Source of the DNA: Vombatus ursinus
Lineage: Eukaryota > Chordata > Mammalia > Diprotodontia > Vombatidae
NCBI RefSeq assembly: GCF_900497805.2
Contig: NW_020954569.1
Span: 27,485,227-27,549,226, forward strand
Direction of reading: 5' to 3'
Length of the DNA: 64,000 nt
Shown: piece after piece, positions 11,966-22,350 of the stretch
How positions within the stretch are numbered: the stretch's first letter is position 1
Layout: every line of letters starts with the position of its first letter
Notes under the pieces: generated by a model
Databases searched by the model: none
What the model saw: the letters and a program-made list of their open reading frames with translations, nothing else
What the model was told of the DNA's origin: nothing
Made by a program: the position numbers and the translations under genes

Positions 11966-12655
11966 TGTGAGGAAGAAAACGTTAATACAGCCTGGAAACA
12001 GAGAGCAGAGCAATGGGTACAGCAGAGGACATTGCCCCATAACAACTTAATTAAATTCCTCAATGCCCGGTATTACGGGTGAATGTAACTGCAAGGCTAC
12101 CCCTCCCCCTTAGCAAAATAACTTAGATAAGTTTAACATAGTAATAGTCACACCCAGGATTATACCCTCTAGGCATAAGTTTCATATAGATAAGCTTAGG
12201 TGGCAAGGAGGCACTGCTTGAGTTCACTCTGCGCGTTCCTTCCGGACCCAACATCGAATCTCTCTCCTTACACATAGCTACAGACATTCAAAAATTCTGT
12301 GTGTATATAAACATGGTTTTGTCCACTCTTTAGACAGCCTTAGCCAGAGCAGACCAGCCAGCTTGATCACAGAGGCTGACTCTGTAATGGGATGGAGGGA
12401 GCCCACCTGACTCTGCCCAAGGGGAGCCACAATCTGGCTTTGGGGGACCTTCCCGTTCCCCTATAAACATGGACAGCCCCAGGCAAACAGCTCTTATCAG
12501 TCCTATCCAGCACCATACCTGGCCTTAGACAAATACACCGTCCTTTACAATCAATGTCATGTATTGTGCATCACTCCTGACCGGACACAAGTAATTCATG
12601 GTACCGGCACTTCATGTCACATTTTTGATAAATTGGTATTGGACACTTTCTAACA
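11966..12655 (+). mobile_element. LTR-like block (probable solo LTR fossil) in the HAL1
   Basis: About 690 bp unlike the L1-type sequence on both sides. It starts TGTGAGG and ends CTAACA, the short TG...CA termini usual for LTRs. TATA-like motifs lie at about 12303-12310 and 12461-12467. No internal retroviral coding sequence or second LTR is seen. A clean target duplication is not evident, and the exact ends are uncertain. Family unknown; younger than the HAL1 it interrupts. Confidence 0.45.
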
Positions 12656-12984
12656 GAGGGGGAAGAAACAAGCGTCTCTTTAGACCCTCAGTGTCTCCAA
12701 AGGGTAGAACTTAAATAAGAAAAACATAGAGGTTTTTGGGTTTGATTGGTTCCATTCTTGGAGTTTGCAGAAGAGAAAACTAAGGGCAGATAAAAGGAAG
12801 AATATACTGTAGAAAAGAGGAAGAAGGGATTAGACTTACTATTTTTCATAGATGACTTGTGTAAGAATATTGATATAGAAGAAAGCATAGGAGAAGTAGG
12901 TGTGAAATCAACTTCACTCATCTGAAATGGATGGAAGAGGGCTCTATATTCCAACCCAAATGACCTTCTAGTTCTTCCCTGAAC

Positions 12985-13235
12985 TCAGTATATAATCTCC
13001 CATCTCTGTACCTTTGCTCAGGCTGGTTGCCTCGCCTGGAATATGCTCCCTCCTTGACTCAGTCTCTTAGAATCACTGGCTTCTTTCAAGGCTCAGCTCA
13101 GGTGTTACTTCCTACACTAAGCCATTCATTTATTAATACTCTCCCATCTAAAATTATTTTGTATCTACTTGTAAGATTGAATTCTATCTCATTACAGTAG
13201 AATGGAAACACTCTGAAGGCAAGGATTTTTTTTTA
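12985..13235 (+). mobile_element. L2 LINE 3' region
   Basis: Carries the L2 3' landmarks in order: 'gtacctttgctcaggctgg', 'gcctggaatatgctccctcc', 'tcaaggctcagctcaggtg' and a decayed 'gtagaatggaaacactctga' then aggcaagg block. The polyadenylation-like end is lost. Confidence 0.78.
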
Positions 13236-15858
13236 AATTCTTGTGTTTGCTATACAAATTTCCAAAAGTTTGCACCCTAACAAGGGATCTTCAATGTTCT
13301 CCCTACCACTAAATCCTTAAAGTAAAAGAACACAAATTTATTTTTTCTTCAAAAATTGGGGTTAACGATGAGTAAGTGGCTTCTAAAAATAGTGTGTTAA
13401 TAGAAATGAAGATAATATGCAGAGTTTACAGCTGTAGGAAAATTTTTGCAAGTCATTTATATAATCTCCTTTCCAGGTACATATTTCTTAGAGTTGCCAA
13501 AATTGTTAAGGGGGTCTTGCTCTTGTATAACATGCATGACTCTTGTTTCATATTTTGTTGTTAATCAACCATATCAGATTCTAGACACTGAAAAGATTTA
13601 TTCACAATACCAATTGATTTGTGACTAAAAAATCTGTATCCCAGATGGTATAACATATTCTTCCTTTTGGACATGTTTTTCATGACTTCTTTGATGTTAA
13701 AGGACTCTGAAATTAATTTGCATAACATTAGTTACACCAGTCTGTTTATAAGCTTTCTCTATTAAATTTTACGCAATTGTGGAATCATTTATATAGTTTC
13801 TGGGTTTTTAATGAGGTCCTTGCCTTGCTTCATAGTGATATCTGCAGATGTACATCTGCTACTTTGCCACTTTTGATAGAGTTAACATATAATTTAAAGT
13901 TTCATCATTTATTAAGTATTATCCTACCACAATGGTTTTGAAATAGAATATGAATTTCCAATTTTATCACATTAACCTTGTGTCTTGCCAGAGAGTTGAG
14001 AGACTACAAACTATAAAACAGAAAGCAGAAATTCAAAATGAAGTGGAAATTAAGGTTATCGTTCAATGTTTTGCTCCTTACCTAGTATATATGCACATGC
14101 AAAACTACAAATGAAAATCCAGTTCATAGTGGTACATTCTTCTTGGATTTCCTGTCTCTTCCCCTTTGCCCCATCCAGTAACTCACTTATGCTCAGAGAG
14201 CACAGTGGTCCATTTTGCTCCTGTTAAAATGGCAGGTAAATATCTACTTTCATAGCAAATGCTATCTAGATGAAGGAAGATGACCTGACCACTCAAAATA
14301 AAGATGTTATATTTACTTATTTTCTGAAGCTTCATTCTATATGATCTATGGACTACATTTGTTGTTTCTGCAGGGAAAAAAGAGAATCTTATTAAAATGT
14401 CCCCTGATACTTGATTTTATTTACTTTTAAAAAGTTGATGAGATATCTTTTTGTATTCTGCTCTCTTATAGGGTGTTTGTTTTCTCACCATTTATTTCAC
14501 ACTCCATTTTCCTTTTAAAGCGAATCTGAAGCAAAAAAAGGAAAGCATTTTCAGCTTCACAGACAACATCACAACAAGGGCTATTCTTAGCCTCAGTTTC
14601 CTGTCTATCAAAGCAGCATATTCCTTTTTCTTGCAGGAAGACAAAGCTCAGTCTTTAATTTTAAAAAGAAGGTAGTGTTTTTAGGGAATTTTTAATTGAA
14701 AATTTTAAAGGCAACAGGAAATACCAAAAGCTAGCTTCTTAAAGCATTAATCTCACCCCCTACTAAATGTATATGTGAGTATATTAATGACATAACTTTT
14801 GTATTTCTCCCCTTTTGCATTTTAATGTTTATATTTCTTTTTCATGTCAATGAATGTTGATTCCAAGAGTTAATAGTGAATTTCTCCTGCCTCCCTCCCC
14901 CCCCACATTGGCAACTTCATTTACTTCAGAAAAGCTCTGTGGAACATTAGAATGCACTGTTGTATATCTGAAAAGCCAATTACAATGTCACAGTTGCAAC
15001 CATCAATCTGTGGTTGAAGAAGCTTTTTCATAATTAGATTCTCTTTTCAAATACATGAAACTTTTGAGAAAAAAAACAACTCTTTGGCTACAATTTTATC
15101 TTCATAAGAGAAAAAGTTTTGCATATTTCAGAAAAAATTTTTAGACTATTTTAAATAATTGGAAAAACTAACCATCTAGTTTTAGAACCCAATTGGAATC
15201 AAACCTTTCTGTGATTCTAAAATGTAAGAATCAAAAGCCTTTAAAAATGTATTTAAATTTCGGGTCCTAGCCAGGACTGGAAAAAGAATCAATATCCCAC
15301 CCTGTATGCTGCCCCAAATTCATTCTCTTTGTATTTCTTATGACAGATGAGTAAGAACCCTGGCAAGAAAATCCATCCCCATTTTTATAGAATTGATTTT
15401 CCCATTGGACTTTAGAGATAGGATTATTCAAGCCATTCCTTTACTGTATATCTTTGGAAATCCATATACAATAACCTTTCTTTTTAGCATAGCTGATTAA
15501 TAAGATATTTTAGTTAACAAAAAATTCTGCTTAAAAAAGATAACTAATAAACTGGAAGCACTGATTAACATTTCTAAGGAACAAAATAAAAAATACAAAC
15601 TATATTGAATGCAATTATCTTTCTTGGATGATTCAAGAAGCATTTTTATGGTGCCTCAAGACCATAATTTTAAATACCAAAGATCACTGTGTAGATAGGT
15701 GGAAATTCCACTAGATAGGACATTGCAAATTCTGACAGTTTACTTTATTGAGTGTGCACATGGTAGAAACATATTTTTTCATAATTAATTTTATTCTGTT
15801 CTACAGGCTACCTGGTTCCCTGGAGCTTAGCAGCTAAGCACATCACAAAGAATATTAT
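13236..15858. other. Repeat-poor interval, nothing assigned
   Basis: About 2.6 kb with no element I can name and no convincing coding stretch. It is one of the longest apparently unique intervals here. The part around 14930-15060 is the most complex in composition. Two overlapping 60-62-codon frames at 13376-13628 have no known motif and look like chance. Confidence 0.5.
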
Positions 15859-16050
15859 AGATTTATGGAATAATAGGATTGGAAGGGAACTCAAGAGATC
15901 ATCTAATATATATCCTTTTGCCTCAGGCAGTACCTCACATATCAGTTGAAGAGGTAGCCTATTTTAAAAGCCTGAGTAACCCATTCCAGTGTTTAATAGC
16001 GTTATCACGGAACACAGTGGAGAACAATACATTTAAACATGATGTATTTA
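15859..16050 (-). mobile_element. CR1/L3-type LINE 3' fragment
   Basis: On the plus strand it reads like antisense CR1: 'ggattggaagggaactcaag' then agatcatctaat, later acccattccagtgttta. These are standard landmarks of the amniote CR1/L3 3' end. Old and short. Confidence 0.72.
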
Positions 16051-17081
16051 TTGTCTCTTAAATAAAAATTCCAGGTTGAAGATGCTGTAAAAAATACAAT
16101 TCATCAAGGTGAGTTCTGCATTGAAATGACATTATTTACTAACTGATCACCCCAATGCAGATAGAAATTAAACACCATAAGAAGCACTTCTGTTTTTGTG
16201 AATTTAATTGAAAAAATAGGTATACAGACAGACACTGAAAATAGACTTTAACATAAGAAAGTTCTTTTTTTCCTTCCATGAGTAAATCTTTATATTCCCT
16301 TCAAGGAAGGGAATGAACTGCTTTGAGGGCAAGATGTTGCATACTTTGTGAGATGAGGTCTGTATCAGTTGTTTTTACTTAACCACTTTTCTTTGTTACA
16401 AGAAAGGATTCAGTGCTCTGGGTGGAAGATGTGAGTATATCCAAAAATAACTTAAATAAAAATGCATCAAAAATTTTAAAGGAATGAATCTATGTAGAAG
16501 AAAATCAGAACAGGCATAACACACAGGTCAGTTACAACATTCCATATAGGGATATTTATACTCTGTATACAGAAGAAAATTCTAAGCCCAAGACAGTAGC
16601 CTCCCCATTTTTAATAATATTCAACATGATGAAATTCTAATAAAGTGAATCAATTTGGACATTCATTTGAATTATATTGAAAAAAGATATGACTTATACA
16701 TACATGCAAGTATGTATATTTCAATGAGTATTTTAATAGAACATTTTAACAAGGTATCACTAATCAAAAAAAACAGAATGTATTATGTCTATTTAGACTT
16801 CTTTATTCCTAACTTATTTAAAGAAAATGGTCTTCACATTATTCAAACTATGTAACAATTTATGAATTAAATCTAAGCCTTCTCTCCCTCTAACAACACA
16901 ACCCTTTTTAAATTCCCGTTGTTAAGTATGGCACACCCTTTCTATCTCCCTTAACTCAGAACCTTTGATCCTTTACTTTTTCATTCCTTAAATAAAGTTA
17001 CCAAATCCTGCTGAACCTTCTGAATTATCTTTTGGAGCTGATTCCTTTTCTCTATTTCAACAATCAGCACAATCTTTTCAG
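16051..17081. other. No recognisable feature
   Basis: AT-rich interval with no gene or named repeat recognised. Confidence 0.5.
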
Positions 17082-17230
17082 TCCTATCCTATCCTATCCT
17101 ATCCTATCCTATCCTATCCTATCCTATCNNNNNNNNNNCCTATCCTATCCTATCCTATCCTATCCTATCCTATCCTATCCTATCCCATCCTATTCCATCC
17201 TATCCTATCCTATTCTATTCCATTCTATTC
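17082..17230. repeat. (TATCC)n pentanucleotide array
   Basis: About 25-28 units of TATCC on the plus strand, homogeneous on the left and progressively mutated on the right (tatcccatcc, tattccatcc, tattctattc). It contains the assembly gap, so the real length is unknown. Confidence 0.97.
17129..17138. other. Assembly gap (10 N)
   Basis: Ten N bases within the pentamer array. The size is probably a placeholder. Any protein read across it is meaningless. Confidence 0.99.
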
Positions 17231-17515
17231 ATATTAAGTAATTAATATTTGCAAAATGTTGAGGATACAAAATTGAAAAAACAAAATGAAACAAAACTGT
17301 CCTCACCTTCAAGTAACATATTCTACTGGGAGAATACAAGATGTACAAGGTAAATAAATACAAAATATATATAGAATAATACAAATTAATTTCAGTGAGA
17401 GAGTGTGTTAAGAGTTGGGGAATCAGAAAGGGCCTCCTGTAGTCAATGGTACTTGAGTTGTGCTTTGAAGGAAGCTGCAGATACTATGAGGTAGAAATGT
17501 GAGAGGGTATTACAG
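17231..17515 (-). mobile_element. L2 LINE 3' region
   Basis: Degraded antisense L2: 'ttgaggatacaaaattga', ctcaccttcaagtaacatat, ttgaaggaagctgcag and a gagagggtattacagacatg block, the same order as the L2 at 33980. Its immediate neighbour on the right is an oppositely oriented L2 piece. Confidence 0.65.
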
Positions 17516-17534
17516 ACATGTACAAAAACAAAGA

Positions 17535-17760
17535 AGCACTAATCAGGGCCCTCATCCCTTCATGTCTGGTTTGCTACAACAATTTCCTAATTAGTCTTTA
17601 TGCTTTCAACTTTTTCATGTTCCAGTTCATCTTGAATATAGATTCCAGTAAATTTTTTAGGACAATATTTTATCTTATCATTTCTCTGTTTAATAATTTA
17701 TTGTGGTTATCTATTGCTTGTCATTCTAGGAGCAAGCTCCTTCATTAATAAAACTTCAAT
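17535..17760 (+). mobile_element. L2 LINE C-terminal ORF region
   Basis: Plus-strand counterpart of the L2 reverse transcriptase C-terminal region: gccctcatcccttcatgtct, 'gctacaacaatttcctaatt', then ttattgtggttatctattg. These match the usual L2 'ctcatcatctcac... ctactgcaatagc... cagtggctccctattg' order. Decayed. Confidence 0.58.
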
Positions 17761-18384
17761 AATACACAAATCCTCATTTCTAGCTGTACTCCTTGGTCCA
17801 GAATGGAAGCCCTGTGTTTACATGGCTGAGTTTAATCTTGGAGGCTTCTCAAATGAAGCACTCTTTGGTTCATGAACCCTCATGCATTTTTTTCCTGGGG
17901 AAAATAAAAATATGGCTAATGTTTAGGTCACCACAACTGAAACAAAGGGAACTTTGGATCCCATGCAAGCACTCAGGCTAACAAAACATCAAATACATGA
18001 CAAGTTTTACTTAACTCAACAAAAGTAGAAAAGATTTATATTTGAGCCCATAGAAAGTCCAGAAAACATTTTCCCCCTTTTCCCAATAAGTCTCAACATC
18101 TCAGAGACCTATATAGACAACAATTTTCCAGACTTATAGTACTACCTTAGACAAAGCAAGAAACATACCCTTTTGGTGAGACTTAATTCCCAGGGATTTA
18201 GACAATTCAGACTTATAATACTATCCTAGGTAATACCTCCCCCTCCAATATGACATGAATTATCTACTCCAAGCAAATTAGCCTCTTGGAATAAGTTTTT
18301 ACTTTTATATTTTCATATGTACTTTATATTTTTGTCTGTACTTTGATAATGTTTCATAACTTCCCCAACCCCTCTTAATTCCAG
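17761..18384. other. No recognisable feature
   Basis: No gene or repeat recognised. Confidence 0.5.
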
Positions 18385-18592
18385 TGCCTTCCCTCTGTTA
18401 ATAGTTTCCTATTTGTCCTGTATATAGTTTGCTCCATGTATATTTGTTCACATATTATCCCCCCCCTCCATTAAATTGTATGATCCTTGAGAGCAGAGAC
18501 TGTTTATTGCCTCTTTTTTGCATTCTCAGTTCTTAAAACAGTGACTGGCACATAGTAGGTACTCAAATATTTGTTGATTAATTGCTTAGTAC
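18385..18592 (+). mobile_element. L2 LINE 3' end
   Basis: Typical L2 3' terminus: 'ttgtatgatccttgagagca' then gagactg, 'gactggcacatagtaggtac', finishing tcaaatatttgttgattaat. The element end is therefore near 18590. Confidence 0.82.
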
Positions 18593-18819
18593 CAGTTTTC
18601 CAATCTCTTTGCCTCAATCTCCAGCTCAATTCTCATTACTTCTATGAATCCTTCCCATTATACCTTACCAACAAATGATTTTACTTTCTTTTGAGCTTAT
18701 AGCACCCCTCATACACAATTAATTTGGCTATGCCCCTAATTTTCCAATGAATCATAAATCTTCTATATTGTTGTCATATTTCATTATTATATCATTATTT
18801 AAATTTTCATATCAGCAAG

Positions 18820-18925
18820 TCAAATTAATGAGTGTTTATTAAATGTTAGCTATTGTGCTAAGTGCTTGGAATATAAACAGAAGCAGAAAGACAGTCTCCT
18901 TAGGGAGCTTACATTGCAATTGAGG
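18820..18925 (-). mobile_element. L2 LINE 3' end
   Basis: Antisense L2 end: 'gagtgtttattaaatgttag', 'gtgctaagtgcttggaatat', then 'gggagcttacattgcaat'. Short and truncated at the purine repeat on its right. Confidence 0.75.
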
Positions 18926-18940
18926 AAGACAACACTAAAA

Positions 18941-18947
18941 GAGAGAC

Positions 18948-18978
<31 letters not shown>

Positions 18979-19043
18979 AAAGAAGAAGAAGAAGAAGAAG
19001 AAGAAGAAGAAGAAGAAGAAGAAGAAGAAGAAAAAGAAGAAGA
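18941..19043. repeat. (GA)n(GAA)n polypurine microsatellite
   Basis: GAGA units pass into about 25 GAA units on the plus strand, the complement of the type seen at the window start. The lysine/glutamate- or serine-rich frames it creates on both strands are artefacts. Confidence 0.96.
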
Positions 19044-19520
19044 TGAAAAACTTGTGGAGGTAAGGAAGTATTCATATAAGGATACAACAGAGAAAAGTCT
19101 GGAGAGTAAGGAGTTGAACTCAGTGAGGAATGAAGACATGCTTGGATTTGGCACATTCCTTAAAATGGAGCCTCTAGGAAAAATCAATTGGTCAGAAGAA
19201 GGGGCTTCAGAGAGTATGATATGCTTTCAATATGGCATGGTGGAGAATGTTTGGAGAGTCAGGAGTAGAGAGAGAGAAAGAATGAAAATTAGACTACAAG
19301 TTCCTTGGCTCCCTAAGTGTGGGAATCCCACTAGTACAATAATTTGCATGTAGTAGGGACCCCAATACTATTTGTTGATTGATTTTTATCATTAACTACA
19401 AACATCTTCTATCCTTTTCTAAGTTTTAGAATCCATTGAATTATTTTATTGAAAAAAATTTTAGTGTGTTGATTAATTTATTAAAATATTTCTTAGAGTA
19501 TAATAGTTTGAGAGTTAGTA
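19044..19520. other. Mostly unassigned; weak L2 tail
   Basis: Positions 19300-19385 resemble an L2 3' end (tttgcatgtagtagggaccc, then tatttgttgattgatt). The rest is unassigned. Confidence 0.45.
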
Positions 19521-19522
19521 TT

Positions 19523-19772
19523 CCAGTCAGGAAGTGCTAGATCTGGAGTTAGGAAACCATTAGTTCAAATGTGGCCCGAGACACTTACTGGTTATGTAAC
19601 TGTGGGCAAGTCAATAAACCTTTGTCTATCTCAGTTTTTTGATCTGTAAAATGAGGGCAGTAATAGCACCTATATCCCAAAGCTATTGTGAGGATAAAAT
19701 GATATAGAATTTGTAAGACATATCCCAAATCTTAAAGTATTCTAATAAATGTTAGTTATTATTATTAGCTTA
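19523..19772 (+). repeat. THER1/MIR-type CORE-SINE
   Basis: Head and CORE recognisable: ctggagttaggaaaccatta, 'ctgtgggcaagtcaataaac', 'gatctgtaaaatgagggcag', then 'attgtgaggataaaatgata' and a ttattatta tail. Confidence 0.82.
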
Positions 19773-19961
19773 CTAGGAAAAAGAAAGCCTGATTTCTTTA
19801 AATAGAAATTATGGGTTTGAGTTTTATCTGGGGTAGTGTTTTTGTAGCAGCAGAATTCTTATCCTCTTCTTATGAAGTGAGTCAGAATATTTGGATTTGA
19901 ATCCTATCTCTATTACTTTACTACCTGTGTGACTTTGGGCTTTCTTTTTCCTAGTAAGCTA
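19766..19961. repeat. 24-bp perfect inverted repeat (arms 19766-19789 and 19938-19961)
   Basis: The left arm tagcttactaggaaaaagaa followed by agcc is the exact reverse complement of the right arm ggctttctttttcctagtaa followed by gcta. The arms are separated by 148 bases. The left arm follows the THER1 tail. The right arm lies exactly where a MIR stops (after gactttg) and a CR1 begins. The surrounding repeats are heavily diverged, so a perfect match suggests a comparatively recent local fold-back or template-switch copy. Confidence 0.93.
19877..19940 (+). repeat. MIR SINE fragment
   Basis: Reads gtgagtcagaatatttggat, then 'ttactacctgtgtgactttg', the MIR head-to-CORE order. It is cut abruptly at the right arm of the inverted repeat. 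Confidence 0.65.
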
Positions 19962-20455
19962 TTTGTAGTACTGTATTCCTTTCTGGGTATTACATTTTAG
20001 GAAGGAAGGACATTGATAAGCTGGATGGTTTTCAGAGGATGGCAACCAGAATGGTGAGGAGCCAGGAAATCATATCAATTGTGCTTAGCTTGAGGAAGAG
20101 AAAATTTAAGCAGGATGTGGTAATTGCCTTAAAATATTTGAAGGGCTGTCATGTGAAAGGGAATCAAACTTGTTTTGCTTGGTCCCAGAGGGATGAACTA
20201 ATAGCAAGGGGTGGAAATTGAAAAGAGAAAGATTTCAAGCTGAAATAGGAAAAAAAACTCCACCTCTCCAATAAACAGATTATCTAAGAGTGGAGTGGGC
20301 TACTTTAGGAAGTATTGCGTCCCTCCATGTTGGAAGCTATTGAGCAAAAGACAGATGACCACTAATGGGTGTGTTGTAGAGGGGAGTATTTTATAGGTAT
20401 GGCTTTGACTAGATGGCCACTGAGGTGGCTTTCTCCCATATCTAAATTCTGTGAA
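19961..20455 (+). mobile_element. CR1/L3-type LINE 3' region
   Basis: About 500 bp of sense CR1: gggtattacattttaggaag, 'attgataagctggatggttt', gaagggctgtcatgtgaaag, 'tggaagctattgagcaaaag' and 'gactagatggccactgaggt', ending in aaattctgtg. The order is intact although diverged. It encodes part of the ORF2 C-terminus and 3' UTR. Confidence 0.85.
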
Positions 20456-20837
20456 CCTACAAACTCATCTAAAGGGTGTGACCTATATATAGTGATGACC
20501 TGTATTCAGATCAGTCTAGTATTCATATCTGTTTTCCCAAAAAGCTTACTAAATTTTTGGAGCATTCTAAATTATATAAAGACCTGTGTACCAATTGCTT
20601 TGATTTCTGGAAGTGTTGCTTGAATTTTAAAGCTCTGTTCAATCAGACAAATAACATTTCTTGAATGCCCACACTGTGTAGAGGCCTTTCTATTAATAGG
20701 TATGTTGCTCAAGGTCATTCATATCCATAGGCAGAGGAGACAGCTGCTGAGGGGCACTAAAAGCATGGTTGACCACAAAAAATACCTCTCCCCACCTGCT
20801 CTGAAACACATAGTTTAAAATGAATCACATTATTTGG
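20456..20837. other. Mostly unassigned
   Basis: A few bases near 20640-20690 resemble a decayed antisense L2 3' end (aacatttcttgaatgcccac). Otherwise nothing recognised. Confidence 0.45.

Positions 20838-20884
<47 letters not shown>
20838..20884. repeat. (GT)n microsatellite
   Basis: About 23 uninterrupted TG dinucleotides. Confidence 0.97.
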
Positions 20885-20886
<2 letters not shown>

Positions 20887-20969
20887 ACAAATTTATTAGC
20901 TGATACAGTCCTAGGGATTACCTCATCTGATTAACCCTTTATCACCCTCCTGTTCTAAAGAGAGCTGTG

Positions 20970-21125
20970 GGGGCAGCTAGGTGGTGCAGTGGATAGAACA
21001 CCAGCCCTGAAGTCAGGAGGACCTGAGTTCAAATCTGGCCTCAGACCAAACACTTGACACTTACTAGCTGTGTGACCCTGGGCAAGTCACTTAGCCCCAA
21101 TTGCCCAATTAAAAAAATAAAAAAT
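20970..21125 (+). repeat. WSINE
   Basis: Complete copy from ggggcagctaggtggtgcag to an A-rich tail, with 'cttactagctgtgtgaccct'. Flanked by 13-bp duplications with one mismatch: aaagagagctgtg (20957-20969) and aaagagagctatg (21126-21138). Low divergence, so relatively young. Confidence 0.96.
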
Positions 21126-21138
21126 AAAGAGAGCTATG

Positions 21139-22203
21139 CCCTGAAGAAGTGCAAAACAAGAGAGTACATTTTGTTCCAGTGAAGAGTGAGGGAGAGAGAA
21201 TGGGGAATGGGAGTGATGCCAGTGGTAATGGTGGAATACAGTGTTTTAGCTTGGGTTGGATGCCTTAATAGGAAGCATTAAGCTGTGGAGGGTCAGGATG
21301 AAGAATCTGGGTGTCGGGGTGGGAGATGGGAGCTAGTAGTTAGAGATGAGGTGTGGTAGGGACACTTTCAAAAGGAAGTGGAAACTGTTAAAAGAAAGGA
21401 GATGTACTAGCAGAAACTTTGCTCACTTCACAATTTTGACAATTGTTGGTTCTAATTGTAGTAGAACATAATTTGTCTCCTTTTACCCCATAATTTCTTA
21501 GCATCTATAAAATGAAATCTAATGAAATCACAAAAATAATATAGTGAATAGGCACCATTCTGTCTTAGTAGAAGAGCATAATTATATGTCCATGAGTATG
21601 TAATGAGTGTAGGATTCTTTGTAAGAAAGCCTAAACAGCTCTTTATTGTTAATTCTCTGTTCTTTGAGATGGGTGAAGTTTCTCAATAGTTTGTGAATAT
21701 CATTTCTCCTAATGGAAATTTCTCCCTGGTTATTTTATCAAAGCTGAACTGCTTAGTTCTGTCTACCAACAATTTCAGCTTTCCTTTCCCAAGTTCTCAA
21801 TCTCCAATGTATGATGATGTACATGTGTGCTGATGGGTACTCAATGAGTGAATGAAAGTGAGCCTATATTTTTCTTAATAAGAAGCAAAGTAATTAAGAT
21901 AGACAAATATGAAAAATACATAGATATCTGGAAATAATTTTTAAAAATCAAATAATACAAAACAAAAACAGTAGTACCAGAAGAATAGAGTAAGATAGAT
22001 TAACTATGTTCATTCAGGGAAAAATAAATGGGAATTAAATGATAGAGAACTCTAATGGGGACTTAGAGGGAGTGATTGAAATAGTGTTATGATACTTTAT
22101 ACATTGAAATGAACTAATTGAAATGTAAATACTAATCAAGTTTAAATATTTTGATATTCAACACGAAATTTTGAATAAAGATTTAAAAAAAAAAAGAAGT
22201 AAT
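21139..22203. other. No recognisable feature
   Basis: About 1.06 kb without a named repeat or convincing coding stretch. G-rich on the plus strand in its first 300 bases. Confidence 0.5.
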
Positions 22204-22204
22204 A

Positions 22205-22350
22205 GGGGGTAGCTAGGTCATTCAATGGATAGAGCACTGGCCCTAGAGTCAGTAGGACCTGAGTCTAAACCAGCCTCAGATACTTGACACCAGCTGTTTG
22301 ACCTTGGGCAAGTCACTTAACCCCAATTGCCTCACCAAAGGAAAAAAAAT
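22205..22350 (+). repeat. WSINE
   Basis: Runs from gggggtagctaggtcattca to 'ccaattgcctcaccaaagg' and an A-rich tail. Similar A-rich flanks (aaaaaaagaagt before, aaaaaaagaaac after) give a probable target duplication. Confidence 0.92.

Larger units (their letters stand above)
5970..12980 (+). mobile_element. HAL1 (half-L1) element, split by nested insertions
   Basis: Pieces of one plus-strand L1-derived element appear in consensus order at 5970-6169, 6335-6488, 6746-7480, 11441-11965 and 12656-12980. The first two pieces are similar to the L1-type 5' UTR at 30505-30812. The piece ending near 7480 reads as degenerate ORF1 with a VEENIRYLI-like block, the counterpart of VKYLIGKTTDLENRSRREN in the element at 43879. 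The piece from 11441 continues ORF1 (aagatactgcaagcatttaa-type block near 11583) into a 3' UTR. No ORF2 appears between ORF1 and the 3' UTR, which defines HAL1. It is interrupted by a WSINE, a THER1 SINE, a 3.96-kb minus-strand L1 and an LTR-like block. ORF1 is heavily decayed. The 3' boundary near 12980 is approximate. Confidence 0.72.

Noticed and set aside
17032-17241. Repetitive peptide (LSYPI repeats) and a possible CRISPR-like array
   Set aside because: It is a (TATCC)n microsatellite crossing an assembly gap; there are no spacers.
18866-19187. Lysine- or serine-rich frames on both strands
   Set aside because: Products of the GA/GAA simple repeat.
20970-21045. tRNA-like heads of the WSINE and MAR1 copies
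   Set aside because: These are SINE heads followed by SINE bodies and A-tails with target duplications, not tRNA genes.
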